A program made the position numbers and the translations under genes. This document shows, in pieces, positions 11,758-23,299 of a stretch of 64,000 nucleotides of DNA (positions are counted from its first letter, which is position 1; every line of letters begins with the position of its first letter). A model generated the notes under the pieces. It was given only the letters and a program-made list of their open reading frames with translations. It was not told where the DNA came from and ran no database searches. The stretch spans positions 248,001 to 312,000 of the forward strand of contig NW_026870888.1 of assembly GCF_033118175.1 (NCBI RefSeq), written 5' to 3'. The stretch is from Dama dama (lineage: Eukaryota > Chordata > Mammalia > Artiodactyla > Cervidae).

Positions 11758-14189
11758 GAAGTCACTGGAGCAACACGAAAGGGCTCCTTGGACACCAAAT
11801 CAACTCGAGATGAGAGCTTAGTCCCTGGCTTCGACTCAAGAGGAATACCAACTTTCCACAAGTACCTGAAGAGGAGGCTTCTCTCAGCTACAGGTATGTG
11901 AGAGGGAACCTCAGTTTGTGGCCTCAAGTGGAATGGACACCGAGATGCTCTGACTCGAAGTAAGGCCGGATATCCCTGCAGTGAATTGAATGCAGGCTCG
12001 TCTTGCATCTCCCAAGACGAAGGGATGTCTGAATCTGCTGTGGAGACCACAGAGAAAGACCTAGTCCTCCGCCTCATCGCGAGCGGAGGCCTCACATCCT
12101 TTGAAAACTCGAGAGGTCCGCGGAGATTAATGCTTCCAAAGGAGACGATGGCTGACTCCTCTTCAAAATGGATAGGAGTCCCAGGATCCCTGTGGCACGT
12201 GGAAAGGGACCCTGGGTCTCCTGCCTCATGTCGAGACGCGTCCAAATTGCCATGCCAAGACTCGAGGAGAATCCCGAGGTGTCCCTCGCACCTAGGCAGG
12301 AGTCCTGACGTCGCTGAACAAACACGTGTCTCGAAGGGCCCTCCCCGACGTAACTCCAGAATATACCCCAGGTTCCGGCCGCAACTCGAGAAAAACCATG
12401 AGACTTCCCCCTCGCCGCGAGATGAGGCCCGATTTCCCTGCAATGCGAGCAGAGCAATTCCGTGTTGCACATCAAACGTCAAAGGAGCCTTGATTTCCTT
12501 GATGGCACTCCAGAGAAAACCCAAGATCACTGTCTCAAGTCTAGAGGGATCCTGAGGTGACTGGAGAAACACGAAAGGGCTCTGCGGACCCCAAATCACC
12601 TCGAGATGAGAGCTTAGTCCCTGGCGTCGACTCAAGAGGAATACCAACTTTCCACAAGCACCTCAAGAGGAGGCTTCTCTCAGCTACAGGTATGTGAGAG
12701 GGACCCTGAGTTAGTGACCTCAATTGGAATGGACACCGAGATGCTCTGAATCGAAGTGAGGCCGGATATCCCAGCAGTGAATTGAAAGCAGGCTCGTCTT
12801 GCATGTCCCAAGACGAAGGGATGTCTGAATCCCCTGTGGAGACCACAGAGAAAGACCTAGTTCTCCGCCTCATCGAGACCGGAGGCCTCACATCCTTTGA
12901 AAACTCGAGAGGTCTGCGGAGATCAATGCTTCCAAAGGAGACGATGCCTGACTCTTTTTGAAAATGGATAGGAGTCCCAGGATCCCTGTGGCACGTGCAA
13001 AGGGACCCTGGGTCTCCCGCCTCACGTGGAGACGCATCCCAATTGCCATGCCAAGACTCGAGGAGAATCCCGAGGTGTCCCTCGCACCTAGGCAGGAGTC
13101 CTGACGTCGCTGGACAAACACGTGTCTGGAAGGGCCCTCCCCGTCGTAACTCGAGAATATACCCCAGGTTCCGGCCGCCACTCGAGAAAAACCATGAGAC
13201 TTCCCCCTCGACGTGAGATGAGGCCCAATTCCCCTGCAATGCATGCAGAGCAATTCTGTGTTCCACATCAAACGTGAAAGGAGCCTTGATTTCCTTGATG
13301 GCACTCCAGAGAAAACCCAAGATCACTGTCTCAAGTCTAGGGGGATCCTGAGGTCACTGGAGCAACACGAAAGGGCTCCGTGGACCCCAAATCAACACGA
13401 GATGAGAGCTTAGTCCCTGCCTTCGACTCAAGAGGAATACTCACTTTTCACAAGCACCTCAAGAGGAGGCTTCTGTCAGCTACAGATATCTGAGAGGGAC
13501 CCTGAGTTTGAGGCCTCAAGTTGAATGGACACCGAGATCCTCTGACTCGAAGTAAGGCCGGATATCCCTGCAGTGAATCGAATGCAGGCTCGTCTTGCAT
13601 CTCACAAGTTGAAAGGATATCTGAATCCCCTGTGGAGACGACAGAGAAAGACCTAGTCCTCCGCCTCATCGCGACCGGAGGCCTCACATCCTTTGAAACC
13701 TCGAGAGGTCCGCAGAGATCAATGCTTCCAAAGGAGACGATGGCTGACTCCTGTTGAAAATGGATAGGAGTCCCAGGATCCCTGTGGCACGTGGAAAGGG
13801 ACCCTGGGTCTCCCGCATCACGTGGAGACGCCTCCCAATTGCCATGCCAAGACTCGAGGAGAATCCCGAAGTGTCCCTCGCACCTAGGCAGGAGTCCTGA
13901 CGTCGCTGAACAAACACGTGTCTGGAAGGGCCCTCCAAGGCCTAACTCGAGAATATACCCCAGGTTCCGGCCTCAACTCGAGAAAAACCATGAGACTTCC
14001 CCCTCCCCGCGAGATGAGGCCCGATTCCCCTGCACTGCGTGCAGAGCAATTCCGTGTTCCACATCAAACGTGAAAGGAGCCTTGATTTCCTTGATGGCAC
14101 TCCAGAGAAAACCCAAGATCACAGTCTCAAGTCTAGAGGGATCCTGAGGTCACTGGAGCAACACGAAAGGGCTCCGTGGACCCCAAATC

Positions 14190-14923
14190 AACTCGAGATG
14201 CTTAGTCCCTGGCTTAGACTCAAGAGGAATACCAACTTTCCACAAGCACCTCAAGAGGAGGCTTCTCTCAGCTACAGGTATATTTGAGGGACCCCGAGTT
14301 TGTGGCCTCAAGTGGAATGGACACCGAGATGCTCTGACTCGAAGTAAGGCCGGATATCCCTGCAGTGAATTGAAGGCAGGCTCGTCTTGCATCTGCCAAG
14401 ACGAAGGGATGTTTGAATAACCTGTGGAGACGACAGAGAAAGACCTAGTCCTCCGCCTCATCGCGACCGGAGGCCTCACATCCTTTGAAAATTCGAGAGG
14501 TATGCGGAGATCAATGCTTCCAAAGAGACGATGCCTGACTCCTCTTGAAAATGGATAGGACTCCCAGGATCCCTGTGGCACGTGGAAAGGGACCCTGGGT
14601 CTCCCGCCTCACGTGGAGACGCGTCCCAGTTGCCATGCCAAGCGTCGAGGAGAATCCCGAGGTGTCCCTCGCACCTAGGCAGGAGTCCTGACGTCGCTGA
14701 ACAAACACGTGTCTGGAAGGGTTCTCCCAATCGTATCTCGAGAATATACCCCAGGTTCCGGCAGCAAATCGAGAAAAAACATGAGAATTCCCCCTCGCCG
14801 CGAGTTGGGGCCCGATTCCCCTGCACTGAATGCAGAGCAATTCCGGGTTCCACATCAAACGTGAAAGGAGCCTTGATTTCCTTGATGGCACTCCAGAGAA
14901 AACCCAAGATCACTCTCTCAAGT
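14190..14923. repeat. Dispersed unit duplication B, copy 2 (9-unit spacing)
   Basis: This is the partner of 7030-7765 at about +7158 bp (nine units). It carries the same private words: ACAGGTATATTTGAGGG near 14,274, ATGTTTGAATAACC near 14,409, GGTATGCGG near 14,500, GGGTTCTCCCAATCG near 14,718 and GCAGCAAATCGAG near 14,761. It differs by a 4-bp loss in GATGAGAGCTTAG at its left end and by a few single bases. Confidence 0.85.
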
Positions 14924-17900
14924 ATACAGGGATCCTGAGGTCACTGGAGCAACACGAAAGGGCTCCGTGGACCCCAAATCAACTCGAGATGAGAGCTTAG
15001 TCCCTGGCTTCGACTCAATAGGAATACCAAGTTTCCACAAACACCTCAAGAGGAGGCTTCTCTCAGCTACAGGTATGTGAGAGGGACCCTGAGTTTGTGG
15101 CCTCACGTGGAATGGACACCGAGATGCTCTGACTCGACGTAAGGCCGGATATCCCTGCAGTGAATTGAATGCAGGCTCTTCTTGCATCTCCCAAGACGAA
15201 GGGATGTCTAAATCCCCTGTGGAGACCACAGAGAAAGACCTAGTTCTCCGCCTCATCGCGACCGGAGGCCTCACATCTTTGAAAACTCGAGTGGTCCGCG
15301 GAGATCAATGCTACCAAAGGAGACGATGCCTGACTCCTCTTGAAAATGGGTAGGAGTCCCAGGATCCCTGTGACACGAGGAAAGGGACCCTGGGTCTCCC
15401 GCCTCATGTGGAGACGCGTCCCAATTGCCATGCCAAGACTCGAGGAGTATCCCGAGGTGGCCCACGCACCTAGGCAGAAGTCCTCTCGTCGCTGAACAAA
15501 CACGTGTCTGGAAGGGCCCTCCCTGTCGTAACTCTAGAATATACCCCAGGTTCCGGCCGCAACTCGAGAAAAACCATGTGACTTCCCCCTCGTCGCGAGA
15601 TGTGGCCCGATTCCCCTGTACTGCGTGCAGAGCAATTCCGTGTTCCACATCAAACGTGAAAGGAGCCTTCATTTCATTGATGGCACTCCAGAGAAAACCC
15701 AAGATCTCTGTCTCAAGTCTAGAGGGATCCTGAGGTCACTGTAGGAACACGAAAGGGCTCCGTGGACCCCAAATCAACTCGAGATGAGAGCTTAGTCCCT
15801 GGCTTCGACTCAAGAGGAATACCAACTTTCCACAAGCACCTCAAGAGGAGGGTTCTCTCAACGACAGGTATGTGAGAGGGACCCTGAGTTTGTGGCCGCA
15901 AGTGGAATGGATACCAAGATGCTCTGACTCGAAGTAAGGCCGGATATCCCTGCAGTGAATTGAATGCAGGCTCGTCTTGCATCTCCCAAGACGAAGGGAT
16001 GCCTGAATCCCCGGTGAAGGCCACAGAGAAAGACCTAGATCTCTGCCCATTCACGACCAGAGGACTCACATCCTTTGAAAACTCGAGAGGACCGCGGAGA
16101 TCAATGCTTCCAAAGGAGACGATGCCTGACTCCTCTTGAAATAGGATAGGAGTCCCAGGATCCCTTTGGCACGTGGAAAGGCACCCTGGGTCTCCCGCCT
16201 CACGTGGAGACGCGTCCCAATTGCCATGCCAAGACTCGAGGAGAATCCCGAGGTGTCTCTCGTACCTAGGCAGGAGTCCTGACGTCGCTGAACAAACACG
16301 TGTCTGGAAGGGCCCTCCCCGTCGTAACTCGAGAATATAACCCAGGTTCCGGCCGCAACTCGAGAAAAGCCATGAGACTTCCCCCTCGCCGCGAGATGAG
16401 GCCCGATTCCCCTGCACTGCGTGCAGAACAATTCCGTGTTCCACATCAAACGTGAAAGGAGCCTTGATTTCCTTGATGGCACTCCAGAGAAAATCCAAGA
16501 TCACTGTCTCAAGTCTAGAGGGATCCTGAGGTCACTGTAGCAACACGAAAGGGCTCTGTGGACCCCGAATCAACTCGAGATGAGAGCTTAGGCCCTGGCT
16601 TCGACTCAAGAGGAATACCAACTTTCCACAAACACCTCAAGAGGAGGCTTCTCTCAGCTACAGGTATGTGAGAGGACCCTGAGTTTGTGGCCTCACGTGG
16701 AATGGACACCGAGATGCTCTGACTCGAAGTAAGGCCGGATATCCCGGCAGTGAATTGAATGCAGGCTCATCTTGCATCTCCCAAGACAATGGGATGTCTG
16801 AATCCACTATGGAGACCACAGAGAAAGACCTAGTTCTCCGCCTCATCACGACCGGAGGCCGCACATCCTTTGAAAACTCGAGAGGTCCGCGGAGATCAAT
16901 GCTTCCAAGAAGACGATGCCTGACTCCTCTTGAAAATGGATAGGAGTCCCAGGATCCCTGTGGCACGTGGAAAGGGACCCTGGGTCTCCCGACTCAAGTG
17001 GAGACGCGTCCCAATTGCCATGCCAAGACTCGAGGAGAATCCCGAGGTGTCCCTCGCACCTAGGCAGGAGTCCTGACGTCGCTGAACAAACACGTGTCTG
17101 GAAGGGCCCTCCCCGTCGTAACTCGAGAATATACAACAGGTTCGGCGGCAACTCGAGAAAAACCATGTGACTTCCTCCTCTCCGCGAGATGAGGCCCGAT
17201 TCCCCTGCACTGCGTGCAGAGCAATTCCGTGTTCCACATCAAACGGGAAAGGAGCCTTGATTTCCTTGATGGCACTCCAGAGAATACCCAAGTTCACTGT
17301 CTCAAGTCTAGAGGGATCCTGAGGTCACTGGAGCAACACTAAAGGGCTCCGTGGACCCCAAATCAACTCGAGATGAGAGCTTAGTCCCTGGCTTCGACTC
17401 AAGAGGAATACCAACTTTCCACAAGCACCTCAAGAGGAGGCTTCTCTCAGCTACAGGTATGTGAGAAGGACCCTGAGTTTGTGGCCTCACGTGGAATGGA
17501 CACCGAGATGCTCTGACTCGTAGTAAGGCCGGATATACCTGCAGTGAATTGAATGCAGGCTCGTCTTGCATCTCCCAAGACGAAGGGATGTCTAAATCCC
17601 CTGTGGAGACCACAGAGAAAGACCTAGTTCTCCGCCTCATCGCGACCGGAGGCCTCACATCCTTTGAAAACTCGAGAGGTCCGCGGAGATCAATGCTACC
17701 AAAGAAACGATGCCTGACTCCTCTTGAAAATGGATAGAAGTCCCAGGATATCTGTGGCACGTTGAAAGGGACCCTGAGTCTCACGCCTGACGTGGAGACG
17801 CATCCCAAATGCCATGCCAAGACTCGAGGAGTATCCCGAGGTGGCCCACGCACCTACGCAGAAGTCCTCTCGTCGCTGAACAAACACGTGTCTGGAAGGG

Positions 17901-18479
17901 CCCTCCCTGTCGTAACTCTAGAATATACCCCAGGTTCCGGCCGCAACTCGAGAAAAACCATGTGACTTCCCCCTCGTCGCGAGATGTGGCCCGATTCCCC
18001 TGTACTGCGTGCAGAGCAATTCCGTGTTCCACATCAAACGTGAAAGGAGCCTTCGTTTCATTGATGGCACTCCAGAGAAAACCCAAGATCTCTGTCTCAA
18101 GTCTAGAGGGATCCTGAGGTCACTGTAGGAACACGAAAGGGCTCCGTGGACCCCAAATCAACTCGAGATGAGAGCTTAGTCCCTGGATTAGACTCAAGAG
18201 GAATACCAACTTTCCACAAGCACCTCAAGAGGAGGGTTCTCTCAGCGACAGGTATGTGAGAGGGACCCTGAGTTTGTGGCCTCACGTGGAACGGACACCG
18301 AGATGCTCTGACTCGATGTAAGGCCGGATATCCCTGCAGGGAATTGAATGCAGGCTCGTCTTGCATCTCCCAATACTAAGGGATGTCTGAATCCCCTGTG
18401 GAGACCACAGAGAAAGACCTAGTTCTACGCCTCTTCGCGACCGGAGGCCTCACATCCTTTGAGAAATCGAGAGGTCCGC

Positions 18480-18900
18480 GGAGATCAATGCTTCCAAAGG
18501 GGACGATGCCTGACTCCTCTCGAAAATGGATAGGAGCCCCTGGATCCCTGTGGCACGTGGAACGGGACCCTGGGTCTCCCGCCTCACGTGGAGATGCGTC
18601 CCAATTGGCATGCCAAGACTCGAGGAGAATTCCGAGGGGTCCCTTGCACCTAGGCAGGAGTCCAGACGTCGCTGAACAAACACTTGTCTGGAAGGGCCCT
18701 CCTTGTCGTAACTCGAGATTATATCCCTGGTTCCGGCCGAAACTCGAGAAAAACCATGAGACTTCCCCTCGCCGCGAGATGAGGCCCGATTCCCCTGCAC
18801 TGCATGCAGAGCAATACCGTGTTCCACATCAAACATGAAAGGAGCCTTGATTTCCTTGATGGCACTCCAGAGAAAACCCAAGATCACTGTCTCAAGTCTA
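18480..18900. repeat. Half-unit copy, GATTATATCC variant 1
   Basis: This is the first of three closely related half-unit segments. It carries TCTCGAAAATGGATAGGAGC near 18,518, CAATTGGCATGCC near 18,602, GAGGGGTCCCTTGC near 18,634, GAGATTATATCCCTGG near 18,715, CCGAAACTCG near 18,737 and a one-base loss in the C-run of GACTTCCCCTCG near 18,761. The other copies lie 2383 and 3974 bp downstream. Confidence 0.8.
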
Positions 18901-20869
18901 GAGGGATCCTGAGGTCACTGTAGAAACACGAAAGGGCTCCGTGGAACCCAAATCAACTCGAGATGAGAGCTTAGTCCCTGGCTTAGACTCAAGAGGAATA
19001 CCAACTTTCCATAAGCACCTCAAGAGGAGTCTTCTCTCAGCTACAGGTATGTGAGAGGGACCCTGAGTTTGTGGCCTCACGTGGAATGGACACCGAGATG
19101 CTGTGACTCGAAGTAAGGCCGAATATCCCTGCAGTGAATTGAATGCAGCCTCGTCTTGCATCTCCCAAGACGAAGGGATGTCTGAATCCCATGTGGAGAC
19201 CACAGAGAAAGACCTAGTTCTCCGCTTCATCGCGACTGGAGGACTCACATACTTTGAAAAATCGAGAGGTCCGCGGAGATCAATGCTTCCAAAGGAGACG
19301 ATGCCTGACTCCTCTCGAAAATAAATAGGAGCCCCAGGATCCCTGTGGCACGTGGAAAGGGACCCTGGGTCTCCCGCCTGACGTGGAGACGCTTCACAAT
19401 TGCCATGCCAAGACTCGAGGAGAATCCCAAGGTGTCCCTCGCACCTAGGCAGGAGTCCTGACGTCGCTGAACAAACATGTGTCTGGAAGGACCCTCCCCG
19501 TCGTAACTCGAGAATATACCCCAGGTTCCGGCCGCAACACGAGAAAAACCATGAGACTTCCCCCTCGCCGCGAGATGAGGCCCGATTCCCCTGCACTGCG
19601 TGCAGAGCAATTCCGTGTTCCACATCAAACGTGAAAGGAGCCTTGATTTCCTTGATGGCACTCCAGAGAAAACCCAAGATCACTGTCTCAAGTCTAGAGG
19701 GATCCTGAGGTCACTGTAGCAACACGAAAGGGTTCCGGGGACCCCAAATCAACTCGAGATGAGAGCTTAGTAACTGGCTTCGACTCAAGAGGAATACCAA
19801 CTTTCCACAAGCAACTCAAGAGGAGGCTTCTCTCAGCTACAGGTATGTGTGAGGGACCCTGAGTTTGTGGCCTGATGTGGAATGGACACCGAGATGCTCT
19901 GACTCGAAGTAAGGCCAGATATCCCTGCAGTGAATTGAATGCAGGCTCGTCTTGCATCTACCAAGACGAAGGGATGTCTGAATCCCATGTGGAGAACAAA
20001 GAAAAGACCTAGTTCTCCACCTCATCGCGACCGAAGGCCTCACATCCTTTGAAAACTCGAGAGGACCGCGGAGATCAATGCTTCCAAAGGAGACGATGCC
20101 TGACTCCTCTTGAAATAGGATAGGAGTCCCAGGATCCCTTTGGCACGTGGAAAGGCACCCTGAGTCTCACGCCTCACATGGAGACGCGTTCCAATTGCCA
20201 TGCCAAGACTCGAGGAGAATCCCGAGGTGTCTCTTGTACCTAGGCAGGAGTCCTGACGTCGCTGAACAAACACGTGTCTGGAAGGGCCCCGCCCGTCGTA
20301 ACTCGAGAATATACCCCAGTTCCGGCCGCAACTCGAGAAAAGCCATGAGACTTCCCCCTCGCCGCGAGATGAGGCCCGATTCCCCTGCACTGCGTGCAGA
20401 GCAATTCCGTGTTCCACATCAAACGTGAAAGGAGCCTGATTTCCTTGATGGCACTCCAGAGAAAATCCAAGATCACTGTCTCAAGTCTAGAGGGATCCTG
20501 AGGTCACTGTAGCAACACGAAAGGGCTCTGTGGACCCCGAATCAACTCGAGATGAGAGCTTAGGCCCTGGCTTCGACTCAAGAGGAATACCAACTTTCCA
20601 CAAGCACCTCGAGTGCAGGCTTCTCTCAGCTACAGGTATGTGAGAGGGACCCTGAGTTTGTGGCCTCAAGTGGAATGGACACCGAGATGCTCTGACTCGA
20701 AGTAAGGCCGGATATCCCTGCAGTGAATTGAATGCAGGCTCGTCTTGCATCTCCCAAGGCGAAGGGATGTCTGAATCCCCTGTGGAGACCACAGAGAAAG
20801 ACCTAGTTCTCGCCTCATCGCGACCGGAGGCCTCACATCCTCTCAAAACTCGAGAGGTCCGGGAATATC

Positions 20870-21310
20870 AATGCTTCCAAAGGAGACGATGCCTGACTCC
20901 TCTCGAAAATGGATAGGAGCACCTGGATCCCTGTGGCACGTGGAAAGGGACCCTGGGTCTCCCGCCTCACGTGGAGATGCGTCCCAATTGGCATGCCAAG
21001 ACTCGAGGAGAATTCCGAGGGGTCCCTTGCACCTAGGCAGGAGTCCATACGTCGCTGAACAAACACTTGTCTGGAAGGGCCCTCCCTGTCGTAACTCGAG
21101 ATTATATCCCTGGTTCCGGCCGAAACTCGAGAAAAACCATGAGACTTCCCCTCGCCGCGAGATGAGGCCCGATTCCCCTGCACTGCGTGCAGAGCAATAC
21201 CGTGTTCCACATCAAACGTGAAAGGAGCCTTGATTTCCTTGATGGCACTCCAGAGAAAACCCAAGATCACTGTCTCAAGTCTAGAGGGATCCTGAGGTCA
21301 CTGGAGCAAC
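20870..21310. repeat. Half-unit copy, GATTATATCC variant 2
   Basis: This is the second copy of the segment at 18,480-18,900 and is almost identical to the third copy, 1591 bp (two units) on. It shares GGAGCACCTGGATCC near 20,916, CAGGAGTCCATACGTCG near 21,038 and GAGATTATATCCCTGG near 21,098 with copy 3. The first copy has GGAGCCCCTGG and GTCCAGACGTCG, so copies 2 and 3 are the most recent pair. Confidence 0.82.
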
Positions 21311-22460
21311 AGAAAAGGGCTCCGTGGACCCCAAATCAACTCGAGATGAGAGCTTAGTCCCTGGCTTCGACTCAAGAGGAATACCAACTTTCCACAAGCA
21401 CCTCAAGAGGAGCCTTCTCTCAGCTACAGGTATGTGAGAGGGACCCTGAGTTTGTGGCCGCAAGTGGAATGGATACCAAGATGCTCTTACTCGAAGTAAG
21501 GCCGGATATCCCTGCAGTGCATTGAATGCAGGCTCCTCTTGCATCTCCCAAGACGAAGGGATGTCTGAATCCCCGGGGAAGGCCACAGAGAAAGACCTAG
21601 TTCTCTGCCCATTCGCGACCGGAGGCCTCACATCCTTTGAAAATTCGTGAGGACTGCGGAGATCAATGCTTCCAAAGGAGACGATGCCTGACTCCTCTTG
21701 AAAATGGATAGGAGTCCCAGGATCCCTGTGTCACGTGGAAAGGGACCCTGGGTCTCCCGCCTCACGTGGAGACGCGTCCCAATTGCCATGCCAAGACTCG
21801 AGGAGAATACCGAGGTGTCCCTCGCACGTAGGCAGGAGTCCTGACGTCGCTGAACAAACACGTGTCTGGAAGGGCCCTCCCCATCATAACTCAAGAATAT
21901 ATCCCAGATTCCGGCCGCAACTCGAGAAAAACCATGAGACTTCCCCCTCCCCGCGATATGAGGCCCTATTCCCCTGCACTGTGTGCAGAGCAATTCCGTG
22001 ATCCACATCAAACGTGAAAGGAGCCTTGATTTCCTTGATGGCACTCCAGAGAAAACCCAAGATCACTGTCTCAAGTCTAGAGGGATCCTGAGGTCACTGG
22101 AGCAACACGAAAGGGCTCCGTGGACCCCAAATCAACTCGAGATGAGAGCTTAGTCCCTGGCGTCGACTCAAGAGGAATACCAACTTTCCACAAGCACCTC
22201 AAGAGGAGGCTTCTCTCAGCTACAGGTATGTGAGAGGGACCCTGAGTTTGTGGCCTCACGTGGAACGGACACCGAGATGCTCTGACTCGATGTAAGGCCG
22301 GATATCCCTGCAGTGAATTGAATGCAGGCTCGTCTTGCATCTCCCAATAGGAAGGGATGTCTGAATCCCCTGTGGAGACCACAGAGAAAGACCTAGTTCT
22401 CCGCCTCATCACGACCGGACCCCTCACATCCTTTGAAAACTCGAGAGGTCCGTGGAGATC

Positions 22461-22901
22461 AATGCTTCCAAAGGAGACGATGCCTGACTCCTCTCGAAAA
22501 TGGATAGGAGCACCTGGATCCCTGTGGCACGTGGAAAGGGACCCTGGGTCTCCCGCCTCACGTGGAGATGCGTCCCAATTGGCATGCCAAGACTCGAGGA
22601 GAATTCCGAGGGGTCCCTTGCACCTAGGCAGGAGTCCATACGTCGCTGAACAAACACTTGTCTGGAAGGGCCCTCCCTGTCGTAACTCGAGATTATATCC
22701 CTGGTTCCGGCCGAAACTCGAGAAAAACCATGAGACTTCCCCTCGCCGCGAGATGAGGCCCGATTCCCCTGCACTGCGTGCAGAGCAATACCGTGTTCCA
22801 CATCAAACGTGAAAGGAGCCTTGATTTCCTTGATGGCACTCCAGAGAAAACCCAAGATCACTGTCTCAAGTCTAGAGGGATCCTGAGGTCACTGGAGCAA
22901 C
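22461..22901. repeat. Half-unit copy, GATTATATCC variant 3
   Basis: This is the third copy, nearly identical to 20,870-21,310 over about 430 bp. Left of about 22,461 the two diverge (GGTCCGTGGAGATC here, GGTCCGGGAATATC there). To the right they differ from CACTAAAGGG (here) against CAGAAAAGGG. The copied tract is thus about half a unit, shorter than the whole-unit duplications elsewhere. Confidence 0.82.
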
Positions 22902-23299
22902 ACTAAAGGGCTCCGTGGACCCCAAATCAACTCGAGATGAGAGCTTAGTCCCTGGCTTCGACTCAAGAGGAATACCAACTTTCCACAAGCACCTCAAGAG
23001 GAGGGTTCTCTCAGCGACAGGTATGTGAGAGGGACCCTGAGTTCGTGGCCTCACGTGGAATGGACACCGAGATGCTCTGACTCGAAGTAAGGCCGGATAT
23101 CCCTGCAGTGAATTGAATGCAGGCTCGTCTTGCATCTCCCAAGACGAAGGGATGTCTGAATCCCCGGGGAAGGCCACAGAGAAAGACCTAGTTCTCTGCC
23201 CATTCGCGACCGGAGGCCTCACATCCTTTGAAAATTCGTGAGGACCGCGGAGATCAATGCTTCCAAAGGAGACGATGCCTGACTCCTCTTGAAAATGGA

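Larger units (their letters stand above)
1..15100. repeat. Type A satellite block, units 1-19
   Basis: Unit starts are 32, 828, 1624, 2419, 3214, 4010, 4806, 5602, 6398, 7194, 7989, 8784, 9580, 10375, 11172, 11968, 12764, 13560 and 14352. Typical alleles are CCTAGTCCTCCGCC, CACTGGAGCAAC, GAAGTAAGGCC, CAATTGCCATG and AAACGTGAAAGG. Internal mosaicism is clear: the variant word CGTGTCTAGAAGG recurs at 3571 and 5959 (three units apart), and two whole-unit copies lie 6 and 9 units apart (separate entries). The unit starting at 13560 is the shortest (792 bp) because AGAG is missing from GATGAGAGCTTAG near 14,199. Confidence 0.85.
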
